64,000 nucleotides of DNA from contig OX388325.1 in assembly GCA_947579605.1 (NCBI GenBank), positions 739,572 to 803,571 of the forward strand, read 5' to 3'. The position numbers were made by a program, and so were the translations under genes. Shown here piece by piece: positions 52,557-63,545 of this stretch (its first letter is position 1; each line of letters opens with the position of its first letter). Below the pieces are notes generated by a model. That model was given only the letters and a program-made list of their open reading frames with translations, did not search any database and was not told the origin of the DNA. The stretch is from Athripsodes cinereus (taxonomy: Eukaryota; Arthropoda; Insecta; Trichoptera; Leptoceridae).

Positions 52557-52610
52557 TTTATTTATAGAAATATATACGGCAAGAAGCCTTTTACATGTTT
52601 ACACAAATTT
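52557..52610 (-). mobile_element. LINE/SINE 3' tail, type L
   Basis: 'tatacggcaagaagcctttt' next to TTTATTTA. Confidence 0.45.
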
Positions 52611-52699
52611 TAAAAAATACAAAGACAACAATGACATAACAATGGATATAAAAATAGAAGGATTGAGATGATACACGCATTGAACAGCCGACATTTTGT

Positions 52700-53265
52700 C
52701 CTGATGCTGACTAATAATATATCGGTCTATAACTTTTACAAAATAAATATTGATATTTAAAAATGTTTCCTATTAAGAAAATGTCATCAACAATCTAGAT
52801 ATCAAAGGTGACGTTTTTGTCAAAAATAAAATTGAAAAAAATTCAGTGTCGTTTTTAAATATTATGTCATTGTTCACAAATTTTGGTTATAGTTAAAAAT
52901 TATTTGTTTTAAATACTGATATTTCCCAAAGTAATACAATTTTAATGTAAAACGTAAATTAATTGAGTATCTTACATTTTGTACAATAATGTGTAAAACA
53001 TAAATAATACAATATCCATGCGAAGATAGAACTTTTCTCTTCGTTAACACAGAAACCCAACTCAACATGATGCACCGCTAAGTCGCAAGTGATAGACTTG
53101 CATAATGAAGACGTAATAACGGCATACGTGCTATCTCTGTCGCACATACAGAGATACGATAAAGAGGATTGGAGACAACATAGTTATTGAAAAATAGAAT
53201 ATTCCTGCATTTTTAATTCAGAATTCGCATTTTTAGTTTTATGACATTGTTCTTACAAGCGAGCG
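52700..53265 (-). mobile_element. TIR element with 'tcgctcgcttgtaa' terminus, copy without LINE
   Basis: Terminus at the right ('cttacaagcgagcgatata'); the left terminus is lost. Matches 14,618-15,000 in inverted order ('gcgaagatagaacttttctc', 'cagaaacccaactcaacatg'). Confidence 0.7.
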
Positions 53266-53311
53266 ATATATTACAATATAATATTCTTACTATACAGGTA
53301 TGTATCTATAT

Positions 53312-53385
53312 GCTGGAGCAAAACTACATTAAGTCGCAATACGTCATTTTTCAATATGACCGTTCAAAGTTTTTTGAGCATAATA
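53312..53385 (+). repeat. single-unit copy of repeat R
   Basis: 'ctggagcaaaactacattaa', 'tcatttttcaatatgaccgt'. Confidence 0.65.
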
Positions 53386-53412
53386 ACATTTACTACACTA
53401 AACAATCACGTA

Positions 53413-53490
53413 GGGGTAGGCAGAGAGAACTGAACACCAGATTAGCCTATCTATACATCATTCTTTCGCTTTTTTCACATTCATAAACGC
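53413..53490 (-). pseudogene. LINE A 3' fragment
   Basis: 'gtaggcagagagaactgaac' only; terminus damaged. Confidence 0.5.
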
Positions 53491-53639
53491 AGGCATTAGG
53501 AAAATAAGACTCCCAATCATCATTTTAAATTTTAGACTTGTGGTCTCAATACCTATAATGAGTAATAAAAAATGAGTGACCTTTTCTATGCAGCCTTGGA
53601 CTCCACGATACAATAAATTTTCCTATCTTGATAATCCTT

Positions 53640-53710
53640 TGTCTTTTTTCGTGAGTCACTTTGGACAAAGTTCGACATAGTTTAGTTTCGCTCCGACATG
53701 CAGATGTAGA
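53640..53710 (-). repeat. single-unit copy of repeat R
   Basis: 'ttcgacatagtttagtttcg'. Confidence 0.5.
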
Positions 53711-53864
53711 TTGTAATAGTAGTTGTAATACATAAATAGCACGAAAAAAAATACAGGTCATTCGCACCGCTTTTAAATTATAATATCGACGATACAATTC
53801 TATAGGCCAACAACTAACTTGTGACGTCGACATGTTCGCGAGTAATGCTGGTGGCTTTTTCAAA

Positions 53865-54179
53865 TTAGAATCGTTATCCATACAATTTAACATTATGTGG
53901 TTCTGAAATTTCAATTTTGAAAAAAATCATGGAAAGAATTTTTATAAATTTAAAATGAATAGGTATCTACTTAAAAAAAATGTACCTACATAATTATATT
54001 ACGTACAGCAGATAATTTATAAACAAATCTGAGTTAAATATAATTGTTCAACATAATTAAATTATATTTTTTTGCAATATACGAAGACACACTTGGACAG
54101 TTACAGGAGTTTGCAGAGAGATTAAAAATAATTTTATTCATTGATTGTTAGGCGATACGAAGTTCGCTGGGTCAGCTAG
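53865..54179 (+). mobile_element. Helitron-like group I, unoccupied copy
   Basis: Ends 'ggcgatacgaagttcgctgg' and CTAG at 54,176-54,179 followed by T. Provides the empty sites for the mini-retroposon and the MITE found in the 38 kb copy. 5' truncated. Confidence 0.7.
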
Positions 54180-54283
54180 TTTATAATAATTAGGCTTAAA
54201 TATTATAAATTATTGTGAAATTTGTGTGCACTTTTCAATAGAATAATACATTATATTACATTCATTAATAATACATTCCATTA

Positions 54284-54566
54284 CGTGGAAGTCTAGGTGT
54301 ACGTGACGTATCCGACAAAATACAGGAAAGCAGATTACGGTGGTACGGGCATGTGAGTAGAAGACCTCCCGAATACATAGGTAACAGGGCACAGTCATTG
54401 GTTGCCCCTGGTAGTAGATCCCGAGGAAGACCCAAGCGGAGGTGGCGCGAGGTTGTGAAGCAAGACATGAGAGACTGCGGAGCTTCCCCGGAGGACGCAC
54501 AGAATAGAGCCGAGTGGCGGCGAAAGACAAAAATGGCAGACCCCACCATCATGTGGGATTAATAAT
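54284..54566 (+). pseudogene. RTE-like LINE 3' end, family N, open
   Basis: 'RLRWYGHVSRRPPEYIGNRA', 'SRSRGRPKRRWREVVKQDMR', 'SPEDAQNRAEWRRKTKMADP', 'TIMWD' and a stop at 54,560. A (GAGA)-rich end follows near 54,575. Confidence 0.85.
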
Positions 54567-54933
54567 TGCCCAGGGAGAGAGAGAGATTATTTATACTTTT
54601 ATCTCTTATGTATTGTTCCTACTTACAATCTGTAAGTATCTGAAGCTATTTTATTGGCTAAATAAAATAAGATAAATAAATAAATAAAAAAAATGTAAAA
54701 TAAAATACAGTCAAATGAAAATATAATTTGTTTTGAGTTTTCGATACAAAACTTTAAACGTGACATATCTCGGAATTTTAGAATTTTAAGTTGTTGGGCT
54801 ATGGAACTGTAGAGTCGATATGCGGACAACTAGTTAAAATTTGTAGATATAAAGATGTGTGGTACATTTGAATATAGACCAATGGGCGTGAAAAAATACC
54901 CCATCTATGCCAACACGATATTAATGATTTGTA

Positions 54934-55341
54934 TAGTATCAGACACAACAATCTCCATACAAAACCGAATTTTGATATTTTGGTTGAGTCACATAGAACT
55001 CAGACTTTAGAGTTGTTTGAAATATTAAATCAGTACCAAAAACTAAAAAAATATTTCTATTTATTTTTATTTATTTATTCTTTACTGTACATTGATTACA
55101 AGCAAATTCACACAAAAATACATTTCAAACAAAGACAATCATACAATCAATATACAGAGGGCGAGTTTATCGCAGAGGCGCGATTTCTTCCAACTAACCC
55201 AATTTCAAAAAAAATATGTGTAGATGTGTTTGAAATTAAAAAATATCTCAACAATTCTACCGAACATTTTAAAATTAAACGTTTATTTTGGTTCCTGTAA
55301 AAATATCTACAATGGAGATTGTTGTGTTTGTTACTATACGA
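54934..55341. mobile_element. TIR element carrying a J insertion
   Basis: 'gtatagtatcagacacaaca' and 'atctccat' pair with the complement of 'atggagattgttgtgtttg' 'ttactatac' (about 27 of 30). Only about 270 bp remain once J is removed. Target duplication unclear. Confidence 0.65.
55062..55202 (-). mobile_element. short retroposon J
   Basis: Full-length copy with TTTATTTA tail at left and 'tttcttccaactaaccca' end. Confidence 0.65.
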
Positions 55342-55366
55342 CTCAATTTATTTTCCCTCTGAAAAA

Positions 55367-55557
55367 TCGCATATAATAAACATGCAAGCTGTCCTCTCCA
55401 TGCCAACAAAAAATCAAAATAATCAGGATGGGTGACAAACCTCATCGCTGCTGAATTTAAGACGTAAAATGTCTTTATTTTTGTCTTTAAATGCCTGCTT
55501 TTTTTTCAATAGGACACTCTTAAATTTACGGAAAAGAGTGGGGGACCAATTTTTGTA
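55367..55557 (-). mobile_element. SINE-like family E, 3' end lost
   Basis: 'aacatgcaagctgtcctctc', 'gggtgacaaacctcatcgct', 'agagtgggggaccaattttt'. Confidence 0.65.
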
Positions 55558-55971
55558 GAGGACTTAAAGAGTTAGAACTAGTTTTTTGGGAAAAAAATTA
55601 TCTTTCGGCTGTTGGGAATCGTGGAACAGATGTTTTTTCTCGTAAGCATTGTCTATGAAGAGATATTACTTCAAATATAAAACACAAAAAATAATTCAAG
55701 GCCTTAATCATCGGCGATTGTATGACGTCACACGAGACGCACACACGCAAAAATGCGCGATGCACACATATGACTGCTGTTGCGCATCACATGCGCGCAC
55801 GCGCCCATTTCGTTCACATAATATATATACAGTACCTACATATATAAATCAGGGATATTTTTAAGACGCTGTATATCGTAATAGATCATTCGTACCAACG
55901 CAAATAATGATCGACTAAGGTACAGAGTGATTCTTTTATGCAAATTTAGGATATTTACTAATTTTTTTATT

Positions 55972-56445
55972 GTTTAACCGGATTTGGGTGCAGATGACAA
56001 AAACAATCAGAAATCTCGATTGGAGAATCATGTCTACGCAATGCAACATTGTGTAAAATCTAATCGGAAGAAGTGAGAAAGGTGTCCCAACGCTTAAGGC
56101 TCTAGGCTGACTTAAGTGATCACTTTCAATGTCCATGGACAACGTTCACCAATTCCACCATTCTCACTGTCACGATGTAAGGTCCACCAATCGAGAAACG
56201 CTTTATGCAAACCTTAGAAGCAACCATCTTTTTGGGATCTCATTTTTCAGATCTCAAATGGATCGCGATCTCCCGTCTAAATGGCGCCGGAACGTTGTCT
56301 ATGGACACCGAAAGTGATCACTTAAGCCAGCCTAGAGCCAATTCGTAAGCGTTGGGACACCTTTCTCACTTCTTCCGATTAGATTTTACACAATGTTGCA
56401 TTGTGTAGACATGGTTGCCCAATCGAGGTTTATGATTGGTTTTGA
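55972..56445. mobile_element. fold-back TIR element W, long copy
   Basis: Begins 'tttaaccggatttgggtgca'. Arms of about 150 bp (about 56,000-56,150 and 56,285-56,440) are near-perfect complements, e.g. 'gtgagaaaggtgtcccaacg' twice in opposite senses. The right terminus is truncated. The core includes 'atggcgccgg'. Confidence 0.8.
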
Positions 56446-56769
56446 TTATTTTATACAAATTTATTTATTTATTTTTATCAATACGATATCTTGATATGTT
56501 AATAAAACAGTTCAGTAGACAACAAAACACAAACAGACTCAATAATCACAAAGCCCTACAAGTCAATAATATACCTATTTTGTATAAATTTTGAGTAATC
56601 AAACAATAAGAACTAACAGGATCTGGCTAACTAACTAGCTAAGAATTAAATAAATGTAAATATATACTTACACATTATTATAAACACTCAATCATTATTC
56701 TATCATACCTATATAAATGTATATATTTCACAGGGGAAATTTTAAAATCGAAATTTGAACAAATCTCTA

Positions 56770-57100
56770 AAGATTTCTCTGAGGAGTTCTATATTTCTGA
56801 GGAGGCAACGGAAAGGCAAATAACGCTTAGGTCTGCTAACACAGACTCTGTCAATAGGCTTGTGATGCCGCGTAGAGAGGATCTGGCTAACTATGTTGAC
56901 CGTGCCTTCTGTGTGGCTGGTCCGTTGCTGTTGTGGAACAAAACTCCCTATGATTTGCGAACTCTGTGGAGTGTGGAGGTGTTCAAGGCGAGGTTAAATA
57001 CCCCATTATTCAAGAAGTATTATGATTCTTGAATGGGCCCTTGCGGTAGTGGAACAAAGTTATTATAAGTTCATAACGGGGTAGGTAGAGAGGATGTAAC
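56770..57100 (+). pseudogene. CR1/L2-like RT C-terminus
   Basis: From about 56,827: 'TLRSANTDSVNRLVMPRRED', 'LANYVDRAFCVAGPLLLWNK', 'TPYDLRTLWSVEVFKARLN', 'TPLFKKYYDS' and a stop at 57,030. RAF.VAGP..WN..P..LR is the CR1-type end. The frame is open from 56,827 to the stop, so this copy may be fairly young; it is a different family from G. Confidence 0.8.
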
Positions 57101-57267
57101 ACCATAAAGAATTACTTAATCCAATTATTTTACAAATCTGAAACATCTGTAGTTTGATACACTCCCAATAATAGATCGGCTCTGTTGTACAAGTTGAGTA
57201 TATAAATAAATATACATAATAATAATAAAAATATAAGAAACAATAAGAAGAAAGATTAACGCATCTT

Positions 57268-57340
57268 ATATGCCGAGCAAAACTATACTATGTCACGAAA
57301 CGACATTTTTCAGTGTAGCTGTTTAAAAAGATAGTCAGAT
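57268..57340 (+). repeat. single-unit copy of repeat R
   Basis: 'cgagcaaaactatactatgt', 'cgacatttttcagtgtagct'. Confidence 0.6.
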
Positions 57341-57436
57341 TATGTGTGTTTATTTTGTATGTTATTGCTGAAGTTTGCACTGTTTGGATGTTGTAATGTT
57401 GGAATGTTATTATTTTTGTTTACATATTATTTGCAT

Positions 57437-57515
57437 GTTTCTAACATGCAGCTGGTCTGCTGGCTACCCCACTTGTGGGATATGCCGTGATGGTATAGTA
57501 GTACAGTAGTAGTAT
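57437..57515 (+). mobile_element. SINE-like family E, 3' end with (AGT)n tail
   Basis: 'gctggctaccccacttgtgg', 'gatatgccgtgatggtatag' and AGT-rich tail. Confidence 0.7.
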
Positions 57516-57587
57516 ATTATTTGTATTTTACATGTCTTTCATCTGTTTTGTACCTTGCTTTTTTAGAATATTTGTTTTTTTTTATTG

Positions 57588-58035
57588 TTTTACCGGATGA
57601 CAAAACCAATCCGCTAAAGTATTGAACTTGATTGGTCCGGCGCCATTTAGACGGGAGATCTTAATTCATACGAGATCTGAAATGTGAGATCCCAAAAATA
57701 GGTTGCTTCTATGGTTTGCATCAACTGCAGGGTTACTCTTGACAAAATACGATCTTAATCTTGTCTTAATATTAATCTTGTTTTTAGATTGTTTCAAGAG
57801 TAACATTGTTTTTTCTCAATTGATGAGCTTTTTGTGAACTGTGTGGTTTTTTTCTTATGTCTTGATATAAAGAATGGTGGAATTGGTAAAAGTTGTCCAT
57901 GGACACCGAAAGTTATCATTTAAACCAGTCTAGAGCCATTCGTAAGCGTTGAGACGCCATTATTGCTTCCTCCAATTAGATTTTGCACAATGTTGTGTAA
58001 ACATGGTTCTCCAATCGAGATATCTGCACTCTACC
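57588..58035. mobile_element. TIR element W, damaged, carrying MITE Z
   Basis: W left end 'ttaccggatgacaaaacc', right arm 'ctccaatcgagatatctg'; Z sequence interrupts it at 57,727. Confidence 0.7.
57727..57812. mobile_element. MITE Z remnant inside W
   Basis: 'cagggttactcttgacaaaa' at left and 'caagagtaaca' at right; most of the arms are deleted. Confidence 0.65.
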
Positions 58036-58199
58036 TCCAATGTTTTAATTTTTCATGACTTTTTTTCTAAATGATTTGATTGGACTAATTTTATAATTGT
58101 TATAATTTGATTCAAAATTATATTTTGTTCTTCGCCAATATTGTTGTTATCGTCTTGCTCCAACTGTATTGTGAATGAGAATTTTAATTTGTTTTTATG

Positions 58200-58310
58200 T
58201 ATTATATAAAAGTAAAAGGCTCTCGCAGTGAATGTACGTATAAATAAATAAATCTGAAAAGTCACTTTGGTCATAATTCTACATAATATAGTTTCGCATC
58301 GATATACAGA
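58200..58310. repeat. L-type tail followed by an inverted R unit
   Basis: 'agtaaaaggctctcgcagtg' with (AAAT)n on +, then the complement of R ('aatatagtttcgcatcgata'). Confidence 0.5.
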
Positions 58311-58454
58311 TAATATATATATTATAATATAGTTGGTAGGGCCACCGACCTGTCCAAACACAAGCCGGTTATATATAATACAGTATGTACATATTACGTC
58401 ATTAAGACAGATATACACGTATGAAATTCATTTCCCTTTCTATGAAGAATTTAT

Positions 58455-58768
58455 TCGCCTTCCTCTTGTAGTAGTAGTAGATCATTGATCTGTTGCTTCG
58501 GAAGTTCTTCCCTCTTGTGACACTGAGGACCAGCTACCCTTCCATCTTTTGGGTGGTCTTCCTCGTGAACGTGAGCCAGCTAGTGTCTTCTTTGCACGGA
58601 ATATCCCACAAGTAACGTAACCAGCTGAACAGTCGCATGTAACGAACATGCAAGCTGTCCTCTCCGTGCCAACAAAACAAATAAGACATTCAGGATGGAT
58701 GGCAAATCTCATCATTGCTGAAAAATATTAAAGATGTAAAACGTATTTAATATTTCGAATACCTGTGG
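58455..58768 (-). pseudogene. SINE E fused to an RTE-like LINE tail
   Basis: 58,601-58,768 is E on the minus strand. Instead of the usual E 3' end it continues in the same open frame into 'KTLAGSRSRGRPPKRW' and stops at 58,482; the (GTA)n run at 58,470 follows as a tail. GRP.KRW is the RTE C-terminal motif. Either a template-switch chimera or a real longer LINE from which E derives. Confidence 0.6.
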
Positions 58769-58812
58769 GCCTAGTCAAAACACATTTAAGCGTTACGTTT
58801 TCGTTCAACATT
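58769..58812. mobile_element. MITE family Y, terminus only
   Basis: 'ggcctagtcaaaacacattt', 'gcgttacgttttcgttcaac', cut by element W. Confidence 0.6.
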
Positions 58813-59101
58813 CGTTTAACCGGATTTGGGTGCAGATGACAAAGTTGCTTCTACGGTTTGCATAAAGTTCCTCTCGATTGGTCGACCTTACATCGTGACA
58901 GTGAGAATGGTGGAATTGGTGAACGTTGTGCATGGACACCGAAAGTGATCACTTAAGCCAGCCTTGAGCCAATTCGTAAGCGTTGGGACACCTTTCTCAC
59001 TTCTTCCGATTAGATTCTACACAATGTTGCATTGTGTAGACATGGTTCTCCAATCGAGGTTTCTGATTGGTTTTGTCATCTGCACCCAAATCCGGTTAAA
59101 C
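58813..59101. mobile_element. TIR element W, complete short copy
   Basis: 'gtttaaccggatttgggtgc' and 'agatgacaaa' are exactly inverted at the right end ('ttgtcatctgcacccaaatc', 'cggttaaac'). Reading the boundary as TTAA|CCGG...CCGG|TTAA would fit a piggyBac-type TTAA duplication, but the three W copies share GTTTAACC, so that tetranucleotide may belong to the element. Confidence 0.75.
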
Positions 59102-59287
59102 AGTAAAAAAAATAGTAAATATTCTAAGCATTAAACACTCGGAGCTATTAAAAAACACGAACACTTTATTCTGACATTTCAGTAGAAGACAATGATAACA
59201 GAAACATGGATAGCTTTCATCAAAATTGAGCATAGACAATGCAACACAGAACGGTTTAAATTGGACTCGCTCTGTAGTGCCTGTGTC

Positions 59288-59372
59288 AACAATACCTGCC
59301 TTTTGCAGCATACTCGAAAACCTACGGAAAAATGTTGAAGACCAATTCTTTGCCGTGTGCACAACGGAACTA
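59288..59372 (-). mobile_element. SINE-like family E, 5' part
   Basis: 'cctgccttttgcagcatact' to 'tgccgtgtgcaca'. Confidence 0.55.
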
Positions 59373-59879
59373 TAACGTACTAAAGTATAACTGTATTATG
59401 TGTATAGATACATATTATCAGCTGTTTCGTGTCATTGAACTAATGGATTCACATTGTCATACAAACATCACGTAATATTTTATTATTATCAAATTAACCT
59501 ATCAGCTGTATATCTCAATATTGATTAAGGGCTTATAAAAATATGTGGTAAGGATTATACGACATGTCTCTTATATTGTAATGATGATGTGCAGAAGGGA
59601 TAAATACTAACTCTACTTCATGTGTAGCTTCGGCTTGTATTCATATCAAATTGCTGCATTCAATAGTCAATCCAAAACATATCAAATCCTAAGTTCCCGT
59701 CCAGAAAGCCACTTCACCGCCTCTGGGGTCGACCTGTGGATGTCCATCCAGTCTCCCTAATACTTTCTTCCTGGACATTCCTCTATCAGATGTTGGATAT
59801 TTTGGGACTGAGCCCCAAAGTCCCATCCTACCCATTTCCACATTATGTATAGTTGCAGCAGCATTGATCTTTGCGAATT
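59373..59879. other. unclassified stretch
   Basis: 59,690-59,850 is less AT-rich with open frames on both strands ('GRLDGHPQVDPRGGEVAF' on minus), but I recognise neither and cannot support a gene. Confidence 0.35.
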
Positions 59880-60305
59880 CGTTCTGTTGGACCCAGACTT
59901 TACGGGGGAGATTGCTGAAGAAATAAATAGTGAAAGCGGACGGTTGGCTGCCTTTGAGATGTGGTACTACAGATGCATACTGAAGATCCATTGGTCGGAA
60001 CATGTCGAAAACGAAGAGGTGTTAACCAAGGTAGGCGACAAAAGGCAACTCCTTAAAAAAATCAGCCAACAACGAGCTAACTAGATTGGCCACAACATCA
60101 GCCACCCAGGACTGCTTATCACCATCACGGAGGGTAGGACCGAAGGTAGAAATGGTAGAGGCCGACCAAAGGACGCTTATATGGATTAACTGAAGAAGGA
60201 TATGAACTGTGGCACATACGAAGAATTTAAGAGACTAGCTGAAAATAGGGAGGAATGGAGAAGATAATGCAAACTCGTTACAGACCAATCCAGTGGATTG
60301 TAACT
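59880..60305 (+). pseudogene. RTE-like LINE 3' end, family D
   Basis: 'ESGRLAAFEMWYYRCILKIH', 'WSEHVENEEVLTKVG', 'GRGRPKDAYMD*LKKDMNC' with in-frame stops, and the 'DQSSGL' stop end near 60,300. Confidence 0.8.
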
Positions 60306-60639
60306 CACTATTATATATACCTAAGTAGAAAAGAAATTAGATCACATTTCTGCGTAAAATTCCGTCATAATATGATTATTATCGACAGGTTTGAATATAG
60401 TTATGGTTATGGGTAGTTTATTATCGAATATCGATTAGTGATGTGAGGTGTACGGTTCATTTCGTAGTATATTGACTCCAGAGGTTGGTACGGTGACCTG
60501 TCTTGTTCATTATAATGTTGGTACCTATTATATTATATTATTATTAGGAATGCGTAGCAACGAATGACTCAACACAAAACATTGCAACGGAAGGGAAACC
60601 TCATTGTAGTATTTTTTTTTTTATAAATTGATTGTTGGC
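60306..60639. other. unclassified stretch
   Basis: Nothing recognised. Confidence 0.4.
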
Positions 60640-60785
60640 CGACCAAAAGACACATGTACCAACTGAAGAAGGATAAGAACTGTGGCACAAACATAGAACT
60701 AAAGAGCCTAGCTGAAAATAGGGAGGAATGGAGAAGAAAATCCAAACTCGTTGCAGACCAATCCAATGGATTGTAACTCACTATA
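60640..60785 (+). pseudogene. RTE-like LINE 3' end, family D, short
   Basis: 'MYQLKKDKNCGTNIELKSLA', 'ENREEWRRKSKLVADQSNGL', stop, and a TATATA tail. Confidence 0.8.
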
Positions 60786-60947
60786 TATAGGTATCTAAAT
60801 TTGGGGAAAATTCATTTTTATAATTAATAAACTGAAAATTCAAAAAACTGTTAAAAACTGAATAATTCAACTCGCAAATTTGAAAATTAAAGACGAAGCA
60901 AATTTGAAAATTAATGATATTATTTTTAGCTATGTCCGTGGAGCACT

Positions 60948-61387
60948 CAGCAAATAATTGGTCCCCCACTCTTTTCCGAAAGTTTTCGAGTGTCCGACTG
61001 TAGCTAGCTGAAAGTTTTCGACTGTAAAATGTTCGTTGTTTTGTTGTTCTGAACTGAACTGAGGCCTGAGTCAATAACACATTTTCACGTTACGTTTTCG
61101 TTGCGTAAGCGTTCAAATGCAGACGATGTTGCGCCAAAGTGTTAATTTTCGTAACTATTGTGTATGTAGCAACGAAATTGACACTTGCTTGCAACTTCGT
61201 CTATACTCGAACGTTAACGGAACGAAAACGTAACGTGAAAATGTGTTATTGACTCAGGCCTCTGAACCGAACTGAACTGAAACAAAAAAAAACTGTTTGA
61301 AAATATAAATACATTTTACACCTCAAATTTAGCAGCGATGAGCTCTGCTGGCTACCCCACTTATGGGATATGCCGTGATGGTATAGA
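60948..61387 (+). mobile_element. SINE-like family E interrupted by MITE Y
   Basis: 5' part 'gtccgtggagcactcagcaa' to 'gttttcgagtgtcc' before Y; 'acattttacacctcaaattt', 'agcagcgatgag' and the 3' end 'gatatgccgtgatggtatag' after it, with an internal deletion. Confidence 0.7.
61062..61261. mobile_element. MITE family Y, intact 200 bp copy
   Basis: Arms of 80-90 bp, starting 'aggcctgagtcaataacaca', fold back on each other; CTG on both sides (61,059-61,061; 61,262-61,264). No coding. Confidence 0.85.
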
Positions 61388-61854
61388 AGAAGTTGTAGTT
61401 TTTACCTCTATATATATATTTTTTTCTTTTTCTAATATTTTTGACAGTTCATCAGGTCAGTCTAATTATCTACTTAATACAAGTAAAATATTATACAATA
61501 TATATAAATTAATGTATCTCTATGTATCTATTTAGAGGGTGATTATAATTTAAAATGCTCATTTTGGGTCCTCGGAGTCCATGAAGATTTCTTAGTTGGA
61601 ATAATTGTATATTATATTATTTATACTTGTTCCAACTATTGTCTGTATCTGTGGATCCTTGGATCTTTATTTATTTATTCATGAAATATACGGTTTACGT
61701 CTTTTTATCATTTAATATGTACAAAAAAATATACACTCTTCAATAACAAAAAATTAATAATTCCAAAATAAAAAAAAATAAGCATACATAACCACAAACA
61801 TTAATACTTACTTATTATATACTTAATTACATACTTAAATATTATTATTGTTAG
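61388..61854. other. unclassified, with an L tail at 61,668-61,745
   Basis: TTTATTTATTTA then 'aaatatacggtttacgtctt' is a minus strand type L end. Remainder unassigned. Confidence 0.4.
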
Positions 61855-62309
61855 CATCTTTATCTATGGATATTAGGAAATTTATCTAAGAATATAAGGA
61901 TCTATTCTTAGATAGATAATCCATGGATACTAGGAAATGTATCTGTGGATATTTGGAATTTCGTCTTTGGATACTAGAATCTTTATCTAAGGATATTAGG
62001 ATCCTTATCCATGGATACTAGAATCTTTATCTATGGATATTGAGATCTTTATTCATGGATACTAGAATCTTTATCTATGGATATTGAGATCTTTATTCAT
62101 GGATACTAGATTCTTTATCTATGGATATTGAGATCTTTATTCATGGATACTAGAATCTTTATCTATGGATATTGAGATCCTTATCCATGGATACTAGAAT
62201 CTTTATCTATGGATATTGAGATCTTTTTTCATGGATGCTAGAATCTTTATCTATGGATATTGAGATCTTTATTCATGGATACTAGAATCTTTATCTATGG
62301 ATATTGAGA

Positions 62310-62535
62310 TCTTTATCTATCTATCTATCTATCTATACCATCACGGCACATCCCACAAGTGGGGCAGCCAGCAGACCAGCCGCATATGATAAACATGCAA
62401 GCTGTCCTCCTCGTGCCAACATACAATCAAGACATTCAGGATGGGTGGCAAACCTCAACGCTGAATCCAAGATGTAAAATGTCTTAATTTTTTCGAACAC
62501 CTGCCTTTTACAGGACACTCTTTACAGGACACAGG
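62310..62535 (-). mobile_element. SINE-like family E inserted in the minisatellite
   Basis: (CTAT)n tail, 'ataccatcacggcacatccc', to 'ttttacaggacactc' with an 11 bp end duplicated ('tttacaggacac'). A 5' truncated copy. 'agatctttat' lies on both sides. Confidence 0.75.
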
Positions 62536-62589
62536 AGATCTTTATTCATGGACATAAAGATCTTTGTCTTTGGATACAAGTATATTGTA

Positions 62590-62690
62590 AATTTTATGTA
62601 TAATTATGTATTTAGACATGTAATAGGCTTACGCCGTGAATTTTTGTAAAACAAATAAAACAAAATAAATAAAAATATTATTTTATTAAT
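62590..62690 (+). mobile_element. LINE/SINE 3' tail, type L, in the minisatellite
   Basis: 'tgtaataggcttacgccgtg' followed by AAATAAA repeats. Confidence 0.55.
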
Positions 62691-63123
62691 GGAAACTAAC
62701 ATTATTATCATGTATATATGTATATCCATGGATACTAGGATCTTCGTTTATGAATATTAAGATCTTTATTCACGGATATAAGGATCTTTGTCTTTGGATA
62801 CAAATATTAATGATCATCCTGTATATTAATATCAATTATGACGATAATTACAATCGTTGTAGATATGTCATTTGTTCTACCTGATATTCTTTTGTTTTAT
62901 GCCTATTATTATTACGTTGTCGCATTTTGTTTTCTTAAAATGTTATTATTCAATATTGTTATCTAGTCTGTTGCTCTTTCATACATTGTGTACAACTACA
63001 TCAATACTAGACCAGATACTTAGTATTAATGTTTTCAAAATTTCGGTTCCGAAAACGATATTACATGATTAATATTTTTTATTTTATTTTAACACATACA
63101 ACAGCTTTAACAATGAACATATG

Positions 63124-63328
63124 TATGGGCATTAAACACAGATTGAGTTTCAAGAGAGGTTAGATATACCTGAAGATGGCCCAAGCCAGCGAGTGTAAAC
63201 GTAGGGTGCAAACGAAACATAATATACATAGATATGGGCAATAAACACAGATTGAGTTTCAAGAGAAGTAAGATACCTGAAGTACCTGAAGATGACCCAA
63301 GCCAGCGAGTCGAAACGTAGGGTGCATA
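63124..63328 (+). repeat. tandem duplication, about 107 bp unit
   Basis: 'aacacagattgagtttcaag' and 'cccaagccagcgagt' then 'aacgtagggtgca' occur twice. The second copy contains a small local duplication ('acctgaagtacctgaag'). Confidence 0.8.
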
Positions 63329-63404
63329 TCAAAAATGTCAGAATTACTGGGAAAATCTAAAAATCTATTAAACTTGCTTGTTTATTTTACATGACAGTTG
63401 GTCC

Positions 63405-63545
63405 ACTGACAATATTATTTTTTTTTTTTTTTTTATTTTGGTCAACGGAACACTACAGACAATACCTATATGTTTAGTACAATAATACAATAATCAACAA
63501 CAAGTATACAATACAATGTCCAGTTTATAAGTGTTCATATATTAT
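63405..63545 (-). mobile_element. short retroposon K
   Basis: Long poly-T at left, then 'cggaacactacagacaatac' and 'gtccagtttataagtg', as at 5,238. Confidence 0.5.

Larger units (their letters stand above)
61855..62800 (+). repeat. 22/44 bp minisatellite array with insertions
   Basis: Basic 22 bp units 'ggatactagaatctttatct' and 'ggatattgagatctttattc' alternate to form a 44 bp unit that is nearly identical for six or more turns from about 62,000 to 62,310. Diverged units flank it, and units reappear at 62,536-62,575 and 62,725-62,810 after two retroposon insertions. Confidence 0.9.

Noticed and set aside
61855..62330. CRISPR array
   Set aside because: Units are contiguous 22/44 bp repeats without unique spacers, in a eukaryotic context.
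63165..63215. Hammerhead ribozyme of a Penelope-like element
   Set aside because: The needed CTGATGA core is not present ('ctgaagatg' instead), so I do not call it.
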